From: Eutreptiella sp. 'Long Island Sound 2002'
Taxonomy: Eukaryota > Euglenozoa > Euglenophyceae > Eutreptiales > Eutreptiaceae
Direction of reading: 5' to 3'
Assembly: GCA_964036045.1 (NCBI GenBank)
Contig: OZ038384.1
Location: 28,811,771-28,875,770 of the forward strand
Length of the DNA: 64,000 bases
Shown here: positions 20,267 to 31,498 of the stretch, piece by piece
How the letters are laid out: each line of letters opens with the position of its first letter
Numbering within the stretch: the stretch's first letter is position 1
Position numbers and translations under genes: made by a program
The notes under the pieces: generated by a model
The model's input: the letters and a program-made list of their open reading frames with translations, nothing else
Told to the model about the DNA's origin: nothing
The model's database searches: none

Positions 20267-23200
20267 GTGGGTAGCGCCGAACCATCCCAGTCGGGAGTCG
20301 ATAAGCACAAGGGGACTGCCGCGGGCGGAAGGCCCGGTCCGGCGCCCAGTCGCGGAGGCGGGGTGAGGACAAGTGAAGGCACGAACCCTTGCACCCGTCC
20401 GTCCTTCGCGACCAAGAATGTGTTTGATGTACTACAGGATCTTTCCGAGAGTATCGGAGGATCACCCGGACCGCAGCTGGATGCTGCAGATGGGCAGCCT
20501 GAGCCCATTGTCCACGACCTGCACCAGTCGCTTGTTGAGCTTCTGGAACGGCCGGAGATCCTGAGTTTGCACGCCGTGCGCCGTGTCGGTCGCGAGCGGC
20601 AGTTGCATCTTAAGGTCCGTGCCTTATGCGGGGAAGTGGAAAAGGTTTTCGACGTGTTGGTCGACACGGGAGCTCAAGTCAGCTTGGTCAAGGCTGGCCT
20701 GCTTCCGCCAGAGTGTCTTACGGACAGTCGGAAACCTGTCAGGCTGAAGGTGGCGAACGGCCAGTACATGGTGGGAGGCACGAAGGAAGCGGCCATTGGG
20801 CTGCAGTTCGTGAACCATCGTGAGCTGAGCCGCCCAGACCTCGGCAAGGAAATCCTCCTGCACGGTCGCTTCTACGAGGCCGAGATGGACTGGGACATGA
20901 TCGTCGGGTACGACTTCATGATGGAGACGGACTCCGGCGTCCTCCCGGCCCAGGCCTCCATGACCCTGTACCAGGACGACCAGCTCTCGTGGCTTTCGTC
21001 ACCTGAGCACCATGTGGAATGCCAATGGATCCACCCCGAACGCAATCAGCTCGAAGTGGCCGCGCTGGACACTGAGCCCACTGGGCCAGCAAACCAGGAG
21101 TACGGCGTAAGGCCGGAAGTGGCGAACCGAGTGGTCGTGGACCTGGGAGCGTCGGATCTGGCCCTGGATGCGTTCTCCTCAGGAACCTCCGCCCATCTGC
21201 GGGTGTGTGAGAAGTACTGGAGCGCACAGGACTCCGCGTGGAAGAAGCACTGGGGTCCGCATCAGGGACTGATGTGGATCCATTGCCCCCGTTGGGACAT
21301 TCCAAGAGCGATAGCGAAGATTCGCAATGACCGCTCCAGGGCAGTGCTGGTTGTTCCTATGGGATGCACCGAGGAGGAAAGTACCCGACATTGGGTAGCC
21401 TCATTGACCAACATGACCTTGAACAAGGTCGTCCTACCGGCTGGAGAGAGTGTCTATCAGGACGCTCAGGGACAGCCCATGCCACCCCAGAGATGGCCAA
21501 CAGAATTCCACTATGTGGATGGGGGCCTTGATCAGGCCGACACCACGGACTTCGTGTGTGTCAACCGTATCATAGCAGAGCCTTGGAGGCAATGCTTTGC
21601 GGTTCCCCCTGTTGACATCGAAGAATCGGACTCCGAAGACCCCCTCACTGAAGAGGAGTGGGATCTGGTTCAGGGGTATATGGATCAGCCCTTTCACGAC
21701 TGGGGGAACCAGCGTGAGGGCAAAGGCCAGGACAAAGCCTGGTGGGAAGTGGACTCAATCGTCTCCGGTTCCTATGACCGGAATACCTTCGTACAGAGGG
21801 TGCTGGATCACATGTCCAGCCAAGACGAGCCGCCTGGCGGTAACCCACCCACCTACGGCGATCTGTTCCGAGGCAAGACCAGGGATGGCCCTTTGGGCCA
21901 CCTGGGAAGACCACCTGAGCCGAAAGCGAGCGGGGTCGCTACCCCTCAAGTAAGCTCCGTGGTTCAAGTGCCCGGAAAAGCCAAGGCGGAGTCCGATGAT
22001 TGCCCCAAGATCCAGGCGTTGAGGGCCAGGCTGAAGCAGAAGTATGGCGAGACCTTCTTCAGCGGAAAACCTGTGTTCCCCCCACCGGTGCGTGGACCGT
22101 ATGGCGAGGCCAAGATACGACTGAAGCAGGACCCTCGTGTGTATCGTCACCGGGAGTTTGCCCTGAGGGGCGAGAGGAAAGAGGCCATGGAGAAGATCCT
22201 CCGTGACTTCATCCAGAGAGGCTGGCTTGAGCCGTGCCACTCCGAATGGGCCTCTCCGTGCTTCGTCGTCCCCAAAAAGGTTGCCGGTGAGTGGCGGCTC
22301 GTGGTCGACTACCGCGGCCTGAACGCCCAAACGCAGCACGACAGCTATACGCTGCCCCTCATTGAGGACATGCTGCAAAAGCAACACCGGCGGAGGATCT
22401 TCACGGTGATTGACCTGAAACATGGTTATCATCAGATGCCTCTCGCCGAGGAGTCCCGTGCCTGCACAGCCATGAGCACCCCACTTGGACCTCTCCAGTG
22501 GAAGGTGATGCCCATGGGCGTTACCAACGGCAATGCGGCTTTTCAGCGGATGCTGGAGAACCTGCTTGAGCCGGTGCGCGACTGTGCGGACCCCTTCGTG
22601 GACGACGTGATCATCGCGTCCGGGGACCCCAGCATGAGCTACGAGGAGCTCCTGGAGGCACACGAGAGGGACGTCACTCGAGTGCTGGACCTTCTGGTTC
22701 GGCACAAACTCACGGGCAGCAGTGACAAGGCCACCATTGCGGTAAGCGACGTGGTCTTCGCTGGCCACGTAGTTGGGAACGGGCAGCGAAAGCCCATACC
22801 TGGCAAAGTGGCCGCGATTGAGCACTGGGAAAAGCCCAAAACGGTCTCTGAGCTACGGGCGTATCTGGGGTTCTGCAACTACTACTCGGGGTATATCAAA
22901 ATGTATGCCGAGTATGCAGCCCCCATGACGACCATGCTCAAGGGCAACCGAGAGGAGACCAAGAAGGGGTCCAAGAAGGCTCTGGTCTGGACAGCTGAGT
23001 CCGACCGTGCCTTTGAGGGGATGAGGCAGGCGCTGCTATCCGCAGTGGGTCTGCACCTCGTGGATCCCGACCGAGGGTTCGTCCTGCGCACCGACGCTTC
23101 CGACTACGCCATTGGGGCTGTGTTGGAGCAAGTGCTTGACGACGGGAGGCACGTGCCCGTGGCCTTCTGGAGCCGAGTCCTGGCGGAAGGCCAGAGACGG

Positions 23201-25198
23201 ACGTGGACGTCCCGTGAAAAGGAGGCGTATGCCATCGTTATGGCTCTCAGGAAATGGGCTGGGTACATAGCCCTCCATCCCGTCACTGTCTGCACCGACC
23301 ATCAGAGTCTGCAGTCGTGGCACAAGGAGCACGTGGACACCCCCTCAGGTCCCGCCTCCCGACGGGCAAGATGGCACGAGACCTTGGCCAAGTTCGACCT
23401 TACGGTTGTGTATATTCCTGAAAAGGATAACACCGTGGCGGACTGTCTCATTAGGTGGGCCTATCCCGCCAGCAAGGGCATGCAGGACATCTCTGCCCAT
23501 GGCGATGAGGCTGAGACCGCTGAAGCCAAGAGGATCATCGAAATGGAGCGCCTGATGGAGGAGGAGGGTGCTAAATGCTTCGTCGTCATGGCCGCGGATG
23601 CCCCCCTCGCAACGAGGGTGAGCAGAGCGGTCAGAGTACTCGCCCCCGAGGGAGCCGAGTCCGACAAGCACCTCTTCCCGAAGTCTTGCCTCCAGGACGA
23701 CTGGACCGACGACTACGCCAAGTCCGAGGCCTTTGCGGCCGAGTATAGGGCTGTGACCGACCCTGATGACGGGCAGAAGTGGCCAAAGGGGCTGACTGAG
23801 GAAGATGGCAAGCTCTACCGGAATGGTAAGCTGCTAGTCCCAGAGTCCCGGGTGCTCGAGCTGTGTGAAGCTTGGCACCACCACATGCTGCACCCAGGGG
23901 TCAAGAAGCAAGCCCTTGACATGCAGCGTCGGTTCGAGATCGACCATATCGTTCTCTACACCGCCATCAAGAAGGTCAGGAAGGGTTGCTCGGTCTGTCA
24001 GGCCTGCAATCCCGATAACCGGAACGTCAAGGGGGAACCCCAATGGACCCCGGTTCCTGACCAGCCCATGGAGAGCGTGGCCATGGACGTCTTCTCCATG
24101 CCTGAAGTGCACATTGGCAAGGAGACCTTTGACTGTATGGTTCTCTGTGTGGACCGCCACAGCGGCTACCTCGTAGCCGTTCCGGCACGCAAAAAGGGGT
24201 TGCTTGCCAAGGAAGTGGCAGTCATGATGATTCGTCATTGGCTGACCGTCTTTGACATTCCCCGCACCATTTGCAGTGACCGAGGGCCCCAGTTTACTGG
24301 TGGCTGGTTCAAGGCTATGTGTTCCCTCATGGGAATACGTCATGCCAAGAGCGTTGCCTATCTCAGCCGGTCTAACGGCCGTGCTGAAGTGGCTGGACGG
24401 CAGCTGTTCGAGAAGCTGCGCAAGATCCACATCACCAATCCACGGCGGAACTGGTTTGAGGAGATGTGGCCTGCTCTGAAGGCCCATCATGACACGCCCA
24501 CACCGGGCGGTTTGTCCCCTCACCAGATTCTATTCGGCAGGGACCCCCTGGGTCGGGGACTTCCCTTGTCTGGTGATGGCATGGCTATGGATGCCAAGGA
24601 ATTCTTCGCGCGGCAAGAGCAAACGGCGCGGGACATCCGCCAGCAGCTCGAGAAGGAGCATGCTGAGCGTCAGAAGTCCGCCCCAAGCTCGACAGCGCAG
24701 AAGTTCAGGGTGGGAGACCCGGTGTGGGTGATCAGACCCCGCCCTATGGGCACCCACCGCACCAAGACCTGGTTCACACCCGGCGAGGTGGTCCGCAGGA
24801 TTGGTGAGGACACCTACCGCATCAAGGTGGGTCACGGACAGTTCCGGGAGCGCCACGAGAGTCAACTCCGTGTGCGGGAGCCCGACCTCCGTGGCCAGCA
24901 TGTGTCCCTGAGCTATGCCGCACATGAGGCTGATTCGGACGACGACTATGCTGAGCAGGACGACTACACCGTCGAGAAGATCCTGGCTCAGCGTCCGAAG
25001 GCCTCGGCACCCGGAGGTCTGGAGTTCAAGGTTCGTTGGCGAGGCTATGGGCCGTCCCACGACACCTGGGAACCCGTCTCCTCGTTCGTGCCGCGGGTCA
25101 ATACTCCCTTCATGGAGTACATCCGCAAGCACAAGACCAAGATCCACGTTTCGGACTTGGCAGCACTCACCCGGGCGATTGCAGCCAGGGGTGCCTGA
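20267..25198 (+). CDS. pol: chromovirus Pol: protease, RT, RNase H, integrase, chromodomain
   Basis: This polyprotein copies the element RNA and inserts the DNA. Protease: VLVDTGAQ, DTG at 133-135. RT: DYRGLNAQT near 680 and FVDDVIIA with FVDD at 777-780, the active-site YxDD variant. RNase H: RTDASDY, first Asp at 943. Integrase: an HHCC-type zinc region near 1203-1240 (ending CSVCQAC), then Asp in MDVFS, Asp in CSDRGPQF and Glu in GRAEVAG. A chromodomain closes the protein at about 1565-1610 (YTVEKILAQR, KVRWRGYG, TWEP) and should bind modified histone H3. All catalytic residues are present and there is no stop, so this Pol looks functional. The first ATG lies beyond the protease active site, so the protein must be made from Gag. 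The open frame begins just after the UAG at 20213. Confidence 0.95.
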   Translation: MGSAEPSQSGVDKHKGTAAGGRPGPAPSRGGGVRTSEGTNPCTRPSFATKNVFDVLQDLSESIGGSPGPQLDAADGQPEPIVHDLHQSLVELLERPEILSLHAVRRVGRERQLHLKVRALCGEVEKVFDVLVDTGAQVSLVKAGLLPPECLTDSRKPVRLKVANGQYMVGGTKEAAIGLQFVNHRELSRPDLGKEILLHGRFYEAEMDWDMIVGYDFMMETDSGVLPAQASMTLYQDDQLSWLSSPEHHVECQWIHPERNQLEVAALDTEPTGPANQEYGVRPEVANRVVVDLGASDLALDAFSSGTSAHLRVCEKYWSAQDSAWKKHWGPHQGLMWIHCPRWDIPRAIAKIRNDRSRAVLVVPMGCTEEESTRHWVASLTNMTLNKVVLPAGESVYQDAQGQPMPPQRWPTEFHYVDGGLDQADTTDFVCVNRIIAEPWRQCFAVPPVDIEESDSEDPLTEEEWDLVQGYMDQPFHDWGNQREGKGQDKAWWEVDSIVSGSYDRNTFVQRVLDHMSSQDEPPGGNPPTYGDLFRGKTRDGPLGHLGRPPEPKASGVATPQVSSVVQVPGKAKAESDDCPKIQALRARLKQKYGETFFSGKPVFPPPVRGPYGEAKIRLKQDPRVYRHREFALRGERKEAMEKILRDFIQRGWLEPCHSEWASPCFVVPKKVAGEWRLVVDYRGLNAQTQHDSYTLPLIEDMLQKQHRRRIFTVIDLKHGYHQMPLAEESRACTAMSTPLGPLQWKVMPMGVTNGNAAFQRMLENLLEPVRDCADPFVDDVIIASGDPSMSYEELLEAHERDVTRVLDLLVRHKLTGSSDKATIAVSDVVFAGHVVGNGQRKPIPGKVAAIEHWEKPKTVSELRAYLGFCNYYSGYIKMYAEYAAPMTTMLKGNREETKKGSKKALVWTAESDRAFEGMRQALLSAVGLHLVDPDRGFVLRTDASDYAIGAVLEQVLDDGRHVPVAFWSRVLAEGQRRTWTSREKEAYAIVMALRKWAGYIALHPVTVCTDHQSLQSWHKEHVDTPSGPASRRARWHETLAKFDLTVVYIPEKDNTVADCLIRWAYPASKGMQDISAHGDEAETAEAKRIIEMERLMEEEGAKCFVVMAADAPLATRVSRAVRVLAPEGAESDKHLFPKSCLQDDWTDDYAKSEAFAAEYRAVTDPDDGQKWPKGLTEEDGKLYRNGKLLVPESRVLELCEAWHHHMLHPGVKKQALDMQRRFEIDHIVLYTAIKKVRKGCSVCQACNPDNRNVKGEPQWTPVPDQPMESVAMDVFSMPEVHIGKETFDCMVLCVDRHSGYLVAVPARKKGLLAKEVAVMMIRHWLTVFDIPRTICSDRGPQFTGGWFKAMCSLMGIRHAKSVAYLSRSNGRAEVAGRQLFEKLRKIHITNPRRNWFEEMWPALKAHHDTPTPGGLSPHQILFGRDPLGRGLPLSGDGMAMDAKEFFARQEQTARDIRQQLEKEHAERQKSAPSSTAQKFRVGDPVWVIRPRPMGTHRTKTWFTPGEVVRRIGEDTYRIKVGHGQFRERHESQLRVREPDLRGQHVSLSYAAHEADSDDDYAEQDDYTVEKILAQRPKASAPGGLEFKVRWRGYGPSHDTWEPVSSFVPRVNTPFMEYIRKHKTKIHVSDLAALTRAIAARGA

Positions 25199-26657
25199 TC
25201 AGCGCCCTGAGCTCTCCCCTGATGCGTTTTGAGCGCTTGTGAGGCCGACAAATCGTCCATTACTTGCTTGCTCTCTTCCATCTTTCGGTGACAGAGTGGC
25301 CATATACCCCCCCCTGCTGAATCCAGAGGAGGATGGCCCCTCTCTTTCAATTCTATTCGTCACTCCCCCCCCCTGCTGAATCCTTGGGAAACCAGGTAGG
25401 GCGACTGACCTTCATATTTTTGAGCTCTTGGGGCCTTGAAGCCCATACGACGTTGCGCAACGGATGCCGCTGTCATCGGCATTGCGATTTTTGAGTGTGT
25501 GGTCTGGTTCCATGGCATTTGCGGAGTCCAGACCAGTCGACGTGTGTCTCGAGACTATATATGGCCTGAATTCAGGCGATTTCCTGTCCACCCTCCTGCA
25601 TTTGCCTTATCCTGACCGTGGCGTGGTTTGGCGCTCTGTTCAGAGTGTGTTTACACGCCTATTTACCCCGCTTGTTTTGCTTTTCTGCCCTCCAGGATAT
25701 GTGCATCTGTATGTTAAGTGTCATCAGCCCATCGCTGAGGGATGGACTGCTTTTCACCACGAATCGGGATACGGAGGCGCCTTGAGTCGCCGTGTACATG
25801 TTCATACAGCCTGGTCCAGCCTGGACCAGTACTTGAATACAGATTCTACTGTTTGAGTGCCTGTGATACCGTGTTGCCCTATTCGCTGTGATGTGTGGAG
25901 ATCCTGATGGCGCCAGGCGGGAAGCCCAGTTGCCTGACTACACTCCCAGCGGTCCGCCACTGTCAGTCCCAGTGTGAGCCTACCGATTCGCAGACGCACT
26001 TGCATTCGGATGGCGGCCTCCGGTGCTCCTGACCTCGGTCAGTCTGCCTGGGAAACTGGTGGTTTGAGGAGTCGACGACTCCGATCACACTGCATGAGGA
26101 CTCCCTCATGTATGGCCTTCGTGGCAGTAGGGCGAGGGAAAAGACGGCCTTGATGCCCGATCCCTTCAGGAGGAGTTCCCTTAAGATCTGGGGTTCTTAA
26201 GGAGTTCGACTATGGCACTCTGGACTCGCGTCGTATGGATATGGACATGGTGCGCCCGAGGAAGGACCCGTGGGGACTCTCCCCAGTCGGCGGGCCTTGG
26301 GAAGCTTGGGGTAGCCTGATGGATTTTTGTGGTCGCTCTCGACCTGTGGGACCACCTCGGTCGTCGTGTGTCGCCTATGTTGGCCGTGTATGCCACTGCC
26401 ACTGTGGTGGTGACCGTAGCAGCCGGCACCCGGTGCGCCTGGTATGGGTTAACGGGTCCTTTGGATGCCGAACAATCGCCGCCAGGACCCGGGACTTGAT
26501 ACTTGATACTATACATGTGCTACGAGCTTATACAACATCATACCTATCTTACTGTGACTTACTGAAGTGAGGATGTGACACCCCCCCCCTTCAGGAAATG
26601 GTCCTGGGTACCCGCTGCCATGCGTGGGTGTTATCGAGCCCCCCCAGGGTTTGCTCT
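25199..26657 (+). other. 3' internal region of the chromovirus, no gene recognised
   Basis: About 1.46 kb between the pol stop (TGA) and the polypurine tract. Two open frames (25464-25856 and 26235-26570) show no familiar motif. CCTGCTGAATCC after a C run occurs twice (about 25314 and 25369). A related CCTGCTGAAT is found on the minus strand inside the non-autonomous element near 53410. Confidence 0.5.
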
Positions 26658-26668
26658 AAGGAGGGGGG
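26658..26668 (+). other. polypurine tract
   Basis: AAGGAGGGGGG directly before the 3' LTR. It would prime plus-strand DNA synthesis. The identical 11-mer sits at the same place in the element at 52380-55253. Confidence 0.85.
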
Positions 26669-29624
26669 TGAAGCGGTACCCAGAACCCCATGGCTAGGTT
26701 ACGGTCTCCGGTCCACTAACCCGATGTACGGAAGGGAAGACGCCCGTTGACGCTCCGTTCCGTGCAGTAAAGCCCCGCATCGGCAACCGATGCACCGCCA
26801 GCGGAGATTTGTATATCAGAACATCAGGAATCAACAGGGTTTTATTTTCATATTGTTTCCGTCAAGTTTTACGCTTCCGTTCTGAGATTCACTGTTTTGA
26901 CTGCTGGCGGTTGGATCGCGACTTTACCGTAACCGCCAGTTTAACTGTTTATAATGGAAATTTTAACGCAATCCGTCACGAAGGCTCCAAAGCCTTCAGG
27001 AACTGCATGGACCCTTCCGCAATTTTCACATCTTACACTCGCAACCTTAATCCGAATTTTTCAGGATGTCGAAATCGGATTTTCGACTTCGACATCCCCG
27101 CACTTGATTTGACCTCTTTCGAGTGGACCTACGTGCTTCCCTATGCACGAATCAACTTTCCTTTTATCTTGCCCTCCATTTGACTCAGAGATATGGGCAA
27201 AACAAAGTTGATTCGTGAGGCCACTTGTAAGGGTCATATCTCGTGCCGCTTGCGAGGAATGACAATAAGGAAAGGTGGGATGTATTCACAATACTCCCGA
27301 CGTAATTTAAGAGGCTTTATATGCCTTGCGTTACCACACGTGCGCGCTAGTGTAATGGATCATGGTCAAGAGGGTAGAGTTTGCGTTATAACTCATTGGC
27401 CATGACATTGCGTGCGTTAAGATAACTTTCCAGTGTAGCGCGCAAGTGTTGGTGTAGCATAGGAACTCTCCTTGAGTTCCTATGAGCGATAGACACAAAG
27501 TTATGCCCTTGGAGGGGCATGACATATCGTGGTGGGAGCTACCTTTTTGGGCAATATGGAGTATGTGCCTTGTGTTGTGTTGCGTGCCCATTTGGCGGGT
27601 CCATCACTCCAAGTCAAACCCGCCAATGGACCTCATATTGTGCAAGCCCCTTCTCCATACTCCCTACGATCAATTGCAAGCCTAACCTTCGTGAAGGGAA
27701 GCTTGTGTGGTGAACCCGAAGCGATGCGTTGGGAGCAAGGTGTGTATTTTGCAATTTTCCATATTTTCATGTGCCCACTTGGGAAGTAGCGCTCGTAACC
27801 TTTCATGGCGCCCCAAGTGGAGCACATATGTGGGATCGAAGGTCATTGGTGTCAAGTCATTGTGTTTAGAAGGATTAGTTGATTGCACGATCCAAGCCAA
27901 AGATATTATGATATAATTGTGCACCTTTCAAGGCACTTTTGTGTATCTTTGTGCCAATTTTGCCATTTTTGGCCCGTCCTGATGTCCAGTGGCGACCGTG
28001 TATCTCAACGTTGCGCTCAATTGACATCATGACCCAAGTATGTTGTAAGGGTACATACTTCGGTCCCCAACATATCTTGAACCCGGCAGAAAACTCCCCT
28101 TAGGCTTGGCAGACCGTGGCCGCCATGTTGGCGATTTGGGACTATCCCAAATCATGGGCTCAATTGGCGACCCTGCCATTCCCAATACCGGAGGAGTTGG
28201 GCGACGCCCAAAAGATATGTTGGACACATATGACTTGATACCAATCCTATGGCACACTCCGGTCCGAGTCCGGCATGTGCCTCATTTGCCCTAACCATAG
28301 GTGTGCGCATTTTTGGCCATTTTGAGCAATTTTCCAATTTTGCTGCCCGCCGTGCACTATGTTCTAACCCTCGTGCACGCCGGACGCATGGACCAATGGA
28401 CCATATATGACATGGGTGTTATGGGTAATGGTCCCCATGGTCCACACACCACGTCGGTGAAGCGGAGCCACCTTCGTTAAGGCGCTAGCCCAAAGTGAGT
28501 GTGGGCAGTTTTGCCATTTTGGCATTTGTGGACCCAATTGGGATTGTCACCACGCCGAGTGGCATGAAGATCTCTGAGAGCCAAGTGCATGGGAGTCTTA
28601 GTTGGACTCCCGGTGGATTGCGTATGGAATGGCGGATCCGATCTCCAAGCCGGCGTGGAGATATACTATTGGGAGCACACCGAATTTTGGCTCATTTCAG
28701 GCAGCCAAAATGACCCCATTTCCGGACCCCAATTTCCCCCTTCCGTGTGGTCAATTGGCGGCCCCATTTCTCCGAACCCATAGGGAGCCCGGACCTAGAT
28801 TCAAGTTGTACACTCAGATATAAGTCCTAGGCCCTGCCTCCTACCCTGTGAGCCATTGGCCTTACCTTGGCCGGGCGAGCCACGCGTGGGAATGACGCCG
28901 ATTTTGGTGATTTTGGCATCATCACCCCACATGACTCATCCGTGTTGCCCTGATGCCGGGACCTCAGAGGGAACCAGGTTGGGTGAGGGCTCCAGGGAGT
29001 TCGTACTCGAAGGGCATAGGGTCAGTTGCCTCATCCCTACCTCTGTCGGGTCCGGACAAGAGGTCAATTTTGGGGATTTTTGAGTTAATTTCAGTTTGGG
29101 CTGAAACAGCCCATTTTCAGCTACCAACTCCTGGGTGATAATGGCGGGGCCATATCTCTCGCTCAGAGTGGAGTTAAGACTCGCTGTTAAGGGAGCATGG
29201 GGAGTCACTGTCGATTGGCTTTGGAGGCCCTTGGTTCCCAGGAACTCGCCTGTGGCTGGGCGGGACACCCCCCCTGGTGGCAGGGTTTCAGGGTCCGGAC
29301 TGAGCAGGGCATGGGTTGTGTTTGTGCCCCCGCCCCCACCAGCCACTGAGAGGGTCGGACCTGGGATTGGGATATGAGTTGGGACTGAGTGTCTATGGTC
29401 CTGTGATGCCCTTACCCCAGTCCAGTCTTAACCCCATGTGTACATATCCTGATGTGTTGTTGTACATACTTTTGTTCCCTCTTTGCAGAGTGGCAAGGAT
29501 CCTGAAACACTTTGTCACATGACATGAGCGCATTGATGCCCCTGTGAGCGTAGTGCTTTGCCTGCCTGCTCACTTGCGCGTGTCCCGCAGCGTCCCGTGG
29601 CCGGCCCCCCACGGGAACGCGTCA
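26669..29624 (+). repeat. 3' LTR (2956 bp)
   Basis: Aligns without gaps to 12491-15446. Substitutions are spread along the whole length. It is followed by CTCC at 29625-29628, the target duplication. Confidence 0.95.
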
Positions 29625-29628
29625 CTCC

Positions 29629-31028
29629 CCCCCCCCCACTTTCTCGCGTCCACCATTGGGGCCGTCACCTGCGCCGCCGCTTGTGTGGGGGCTGGGGCTG
29701 TGGCGCCGTGAGTTGCGCCGGCGGTAGCGCCAGTGGGCGAGGGCGCTGCGCAAGGCCCGGGGGAGCCAGTTGTTGGCGTCTGCATCCGTGATGCGGAGTA
29801 CCGCCCCCCCTTCCAGGAAGGCCAGCCACGTCGGCTCCCGGTCGGGCCACGCCGCCCGGATCACTGACCTGAGGACCCTCTCGTGGTCCTGCGGGGCTGC
29901 CCACCCCCCCGGGGGTACCTCCCGGTTTCCTCCGTCCCTCCGGAGGAGCACAGCATCGAAGAGACGGTTCCTCAACCCCCTGGTGGTCCCCTGGTTGGCC
30001 CAGCACAACCACCCGTACACCTCTCCCACCAGGGGGAGGGACTCATCCCCCAGAGGGTCCGGGACCGTGCCCCAGTCCCCGTCCCAGGGCTGGGCCCCCT
30101 CTGCCCCTCGCGCCGGCTCCCCCCGCTGCCCCTGTGCCTGCGGCGCTGATGCCGCGCCCCGCCCCCCCCCCCCCGCCGAGGCCATCCGCGCCGGCTCTCC
30201 TCTCGGCACGGGGGAGGCTGGCTGGTGCTGGGGTCGTGGGGGCTGGGTGGGGACGAGCTTGCCAGCGTCGGGGTCGATGTTGTAGAGGTGGTGGTGGTGG
30301 TGGTGGTGGTGGTGGGTGTGGTGCGCCGGCATCTGTTGGATGCCGGGGGGGATGCACCTCACCGGCTGCACGTCTGGCTGCGGGGGCGCCCCGCCCCCCG
30401 CCCCCCTCTCTTTGGCCCGCCCTCCCCCCCGGACTCCCATGCCCCGTCCTGTCTGTCCCTTGGGGCCCGTGGCGCCCTTGCCCTTGCCCTTGGGCCCCCT
30501 TCCGGCCCCCTGCCCGTGCCGTGGGTCCCGCTCCCTGTCCCCCACGCCCTGGCCTGCCCACTCGCCCGCCGTCCCTCGCCCCGCTCCCTGCACCTGGGCG
30601 CCCTGCCCGCGCCCCTGCGCGCCCTTCCCGTGCCCTGGTCCCTTCCCGGCCCCCTGCCCTGAGTGGCGCTGTCCACTGCCTGCGCTCTGCCCCCCTCTGC
30701 TGCTGCGCCCTTGCTCCCTGTCGCGCGTGCCCTGGCCCGCTCCTTGCGCGCGCTCCTGGGCACCTCCCCTGTCGCCTCCTGCCCCCCGCTCCGCGCTCCC
30801 GTGGCTGGCACGCAGCTCTGCCTGCGCGCCGTCCCCTCCTTCCTGGATCACGCGCCTGGCGTCCCGCTGTCTTTGCAGCTGCGGCAGCGTGACGCCTGGC
30901 GGCGAGCGCCCGGGCGCCGGGGGGCGGACGTGCCGCGCCCGCCCCGGGGGGAAGGGCTTGGGGGGAGCAGCTTGGGGGGACTGGTGTGGGTGTGGGTGGA
31001 GTTGACGTGGGCGCGGTACTTCGCGCAC
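29629..31028 (-). pseudogene. LINE C-terminal protein segment with Gly/Gln-rich and His-run regions
   Basis: The frame begins with Gly/Gln/Arg low-complexity sequence (GAGQGTRDREQGRSSRG), then a His run, and ends in the same block found at 6770-7441 (GWLCWANQGT, FDAVLLRRDGG, ALAHWRYRR). Relative to that copy an indel shifts the last 20 codons into another frame, where the basic HKRRRR end is read. The chromovirus target site CTCC lies just past it. Function unknown. Confidence 0.6.
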
Positions 31029-31498
31029 TCCCTGCCCACCGTTGCTGCTGCGGCGGCCGCCGGCGAGGCTCCCGTGGCCCGTGCGGGGTCCTTCCTCCGC
31101 TTCCGCGGCGTGCTGGGGGCCGCGGCGTGGCCGGCTGAGGCGGTGGCGCGGCTCGCCGGGGCCGCGGTCGCGACCCCTCGCGCGCCCTCCTTGCTCCCCT
31201 CTGCGGCTGCGGCAGCCCTTGGCGATGCGTCCGGTTCCTGTGCCGGGGCTACCCCCCGTGTCGGCGGCGTGCCGGGGGCCACGGTCGGGGCCGGGGCGTG
31301 GCTCGCTGGGGCTGCGGTCTCCGCTTCCTGCGCGTCTGGGGCCGCCTCTCGGGGCGGGGCGGCAGGGCTTGCTGCCTGGTCGGCGGGGGCGGTCACCTCG
31401 GCTGGCTCAGGCTCCTGGGCCGGCGGCGGCAGCCCAACCAGCACCGCCGCCTCCGCCAGCCTCCGCTCCTCGCGCTCCGCGGGGGTCTCCCCCGTCCA
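30848..31498 (-). pseudogene. Ala/Pro-rich LINE segment after an in-frame TAG
   Basis: It is in the same frame as 31502-32500, separated from it by one TAG at 31499-31501. The text after the stop (WTGETPAEREERRLAEAA) reads as a continuing helix. An Ala/Pro-rich linker follows, with a short basic patch (PRKRRKDP) and then GRECAKYRAHVNS. No known domain. Confidence 0.5.

Larger units (their letters stand above)
12491..29624 (+). mobile_element. 17.1-kb Ty3/gypsy chromovirus
   Basis: A complete LTR retrotransposon. The two 2956-bp LTRs begin TGAAGC and end GCGTCA, with a 4-bp target duplication CTCC at 12487-12490 and 29625-29628. The internal region is 11.2 kb with gag-type ORFs and a pol carrying protease, RT, RNase H, integrase and a chromodomain in Ty3/gypsy order. 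A polypurine tract abuts the 3' LTR. I found no standard tRNA primer-binding site starting with TGG right after the 5' LTR, so self-priming or an unusual primer is possible. By eye the LTRs differ at about 70 positions (roughly 2.4%) with no length change. Confidence 0.95.
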
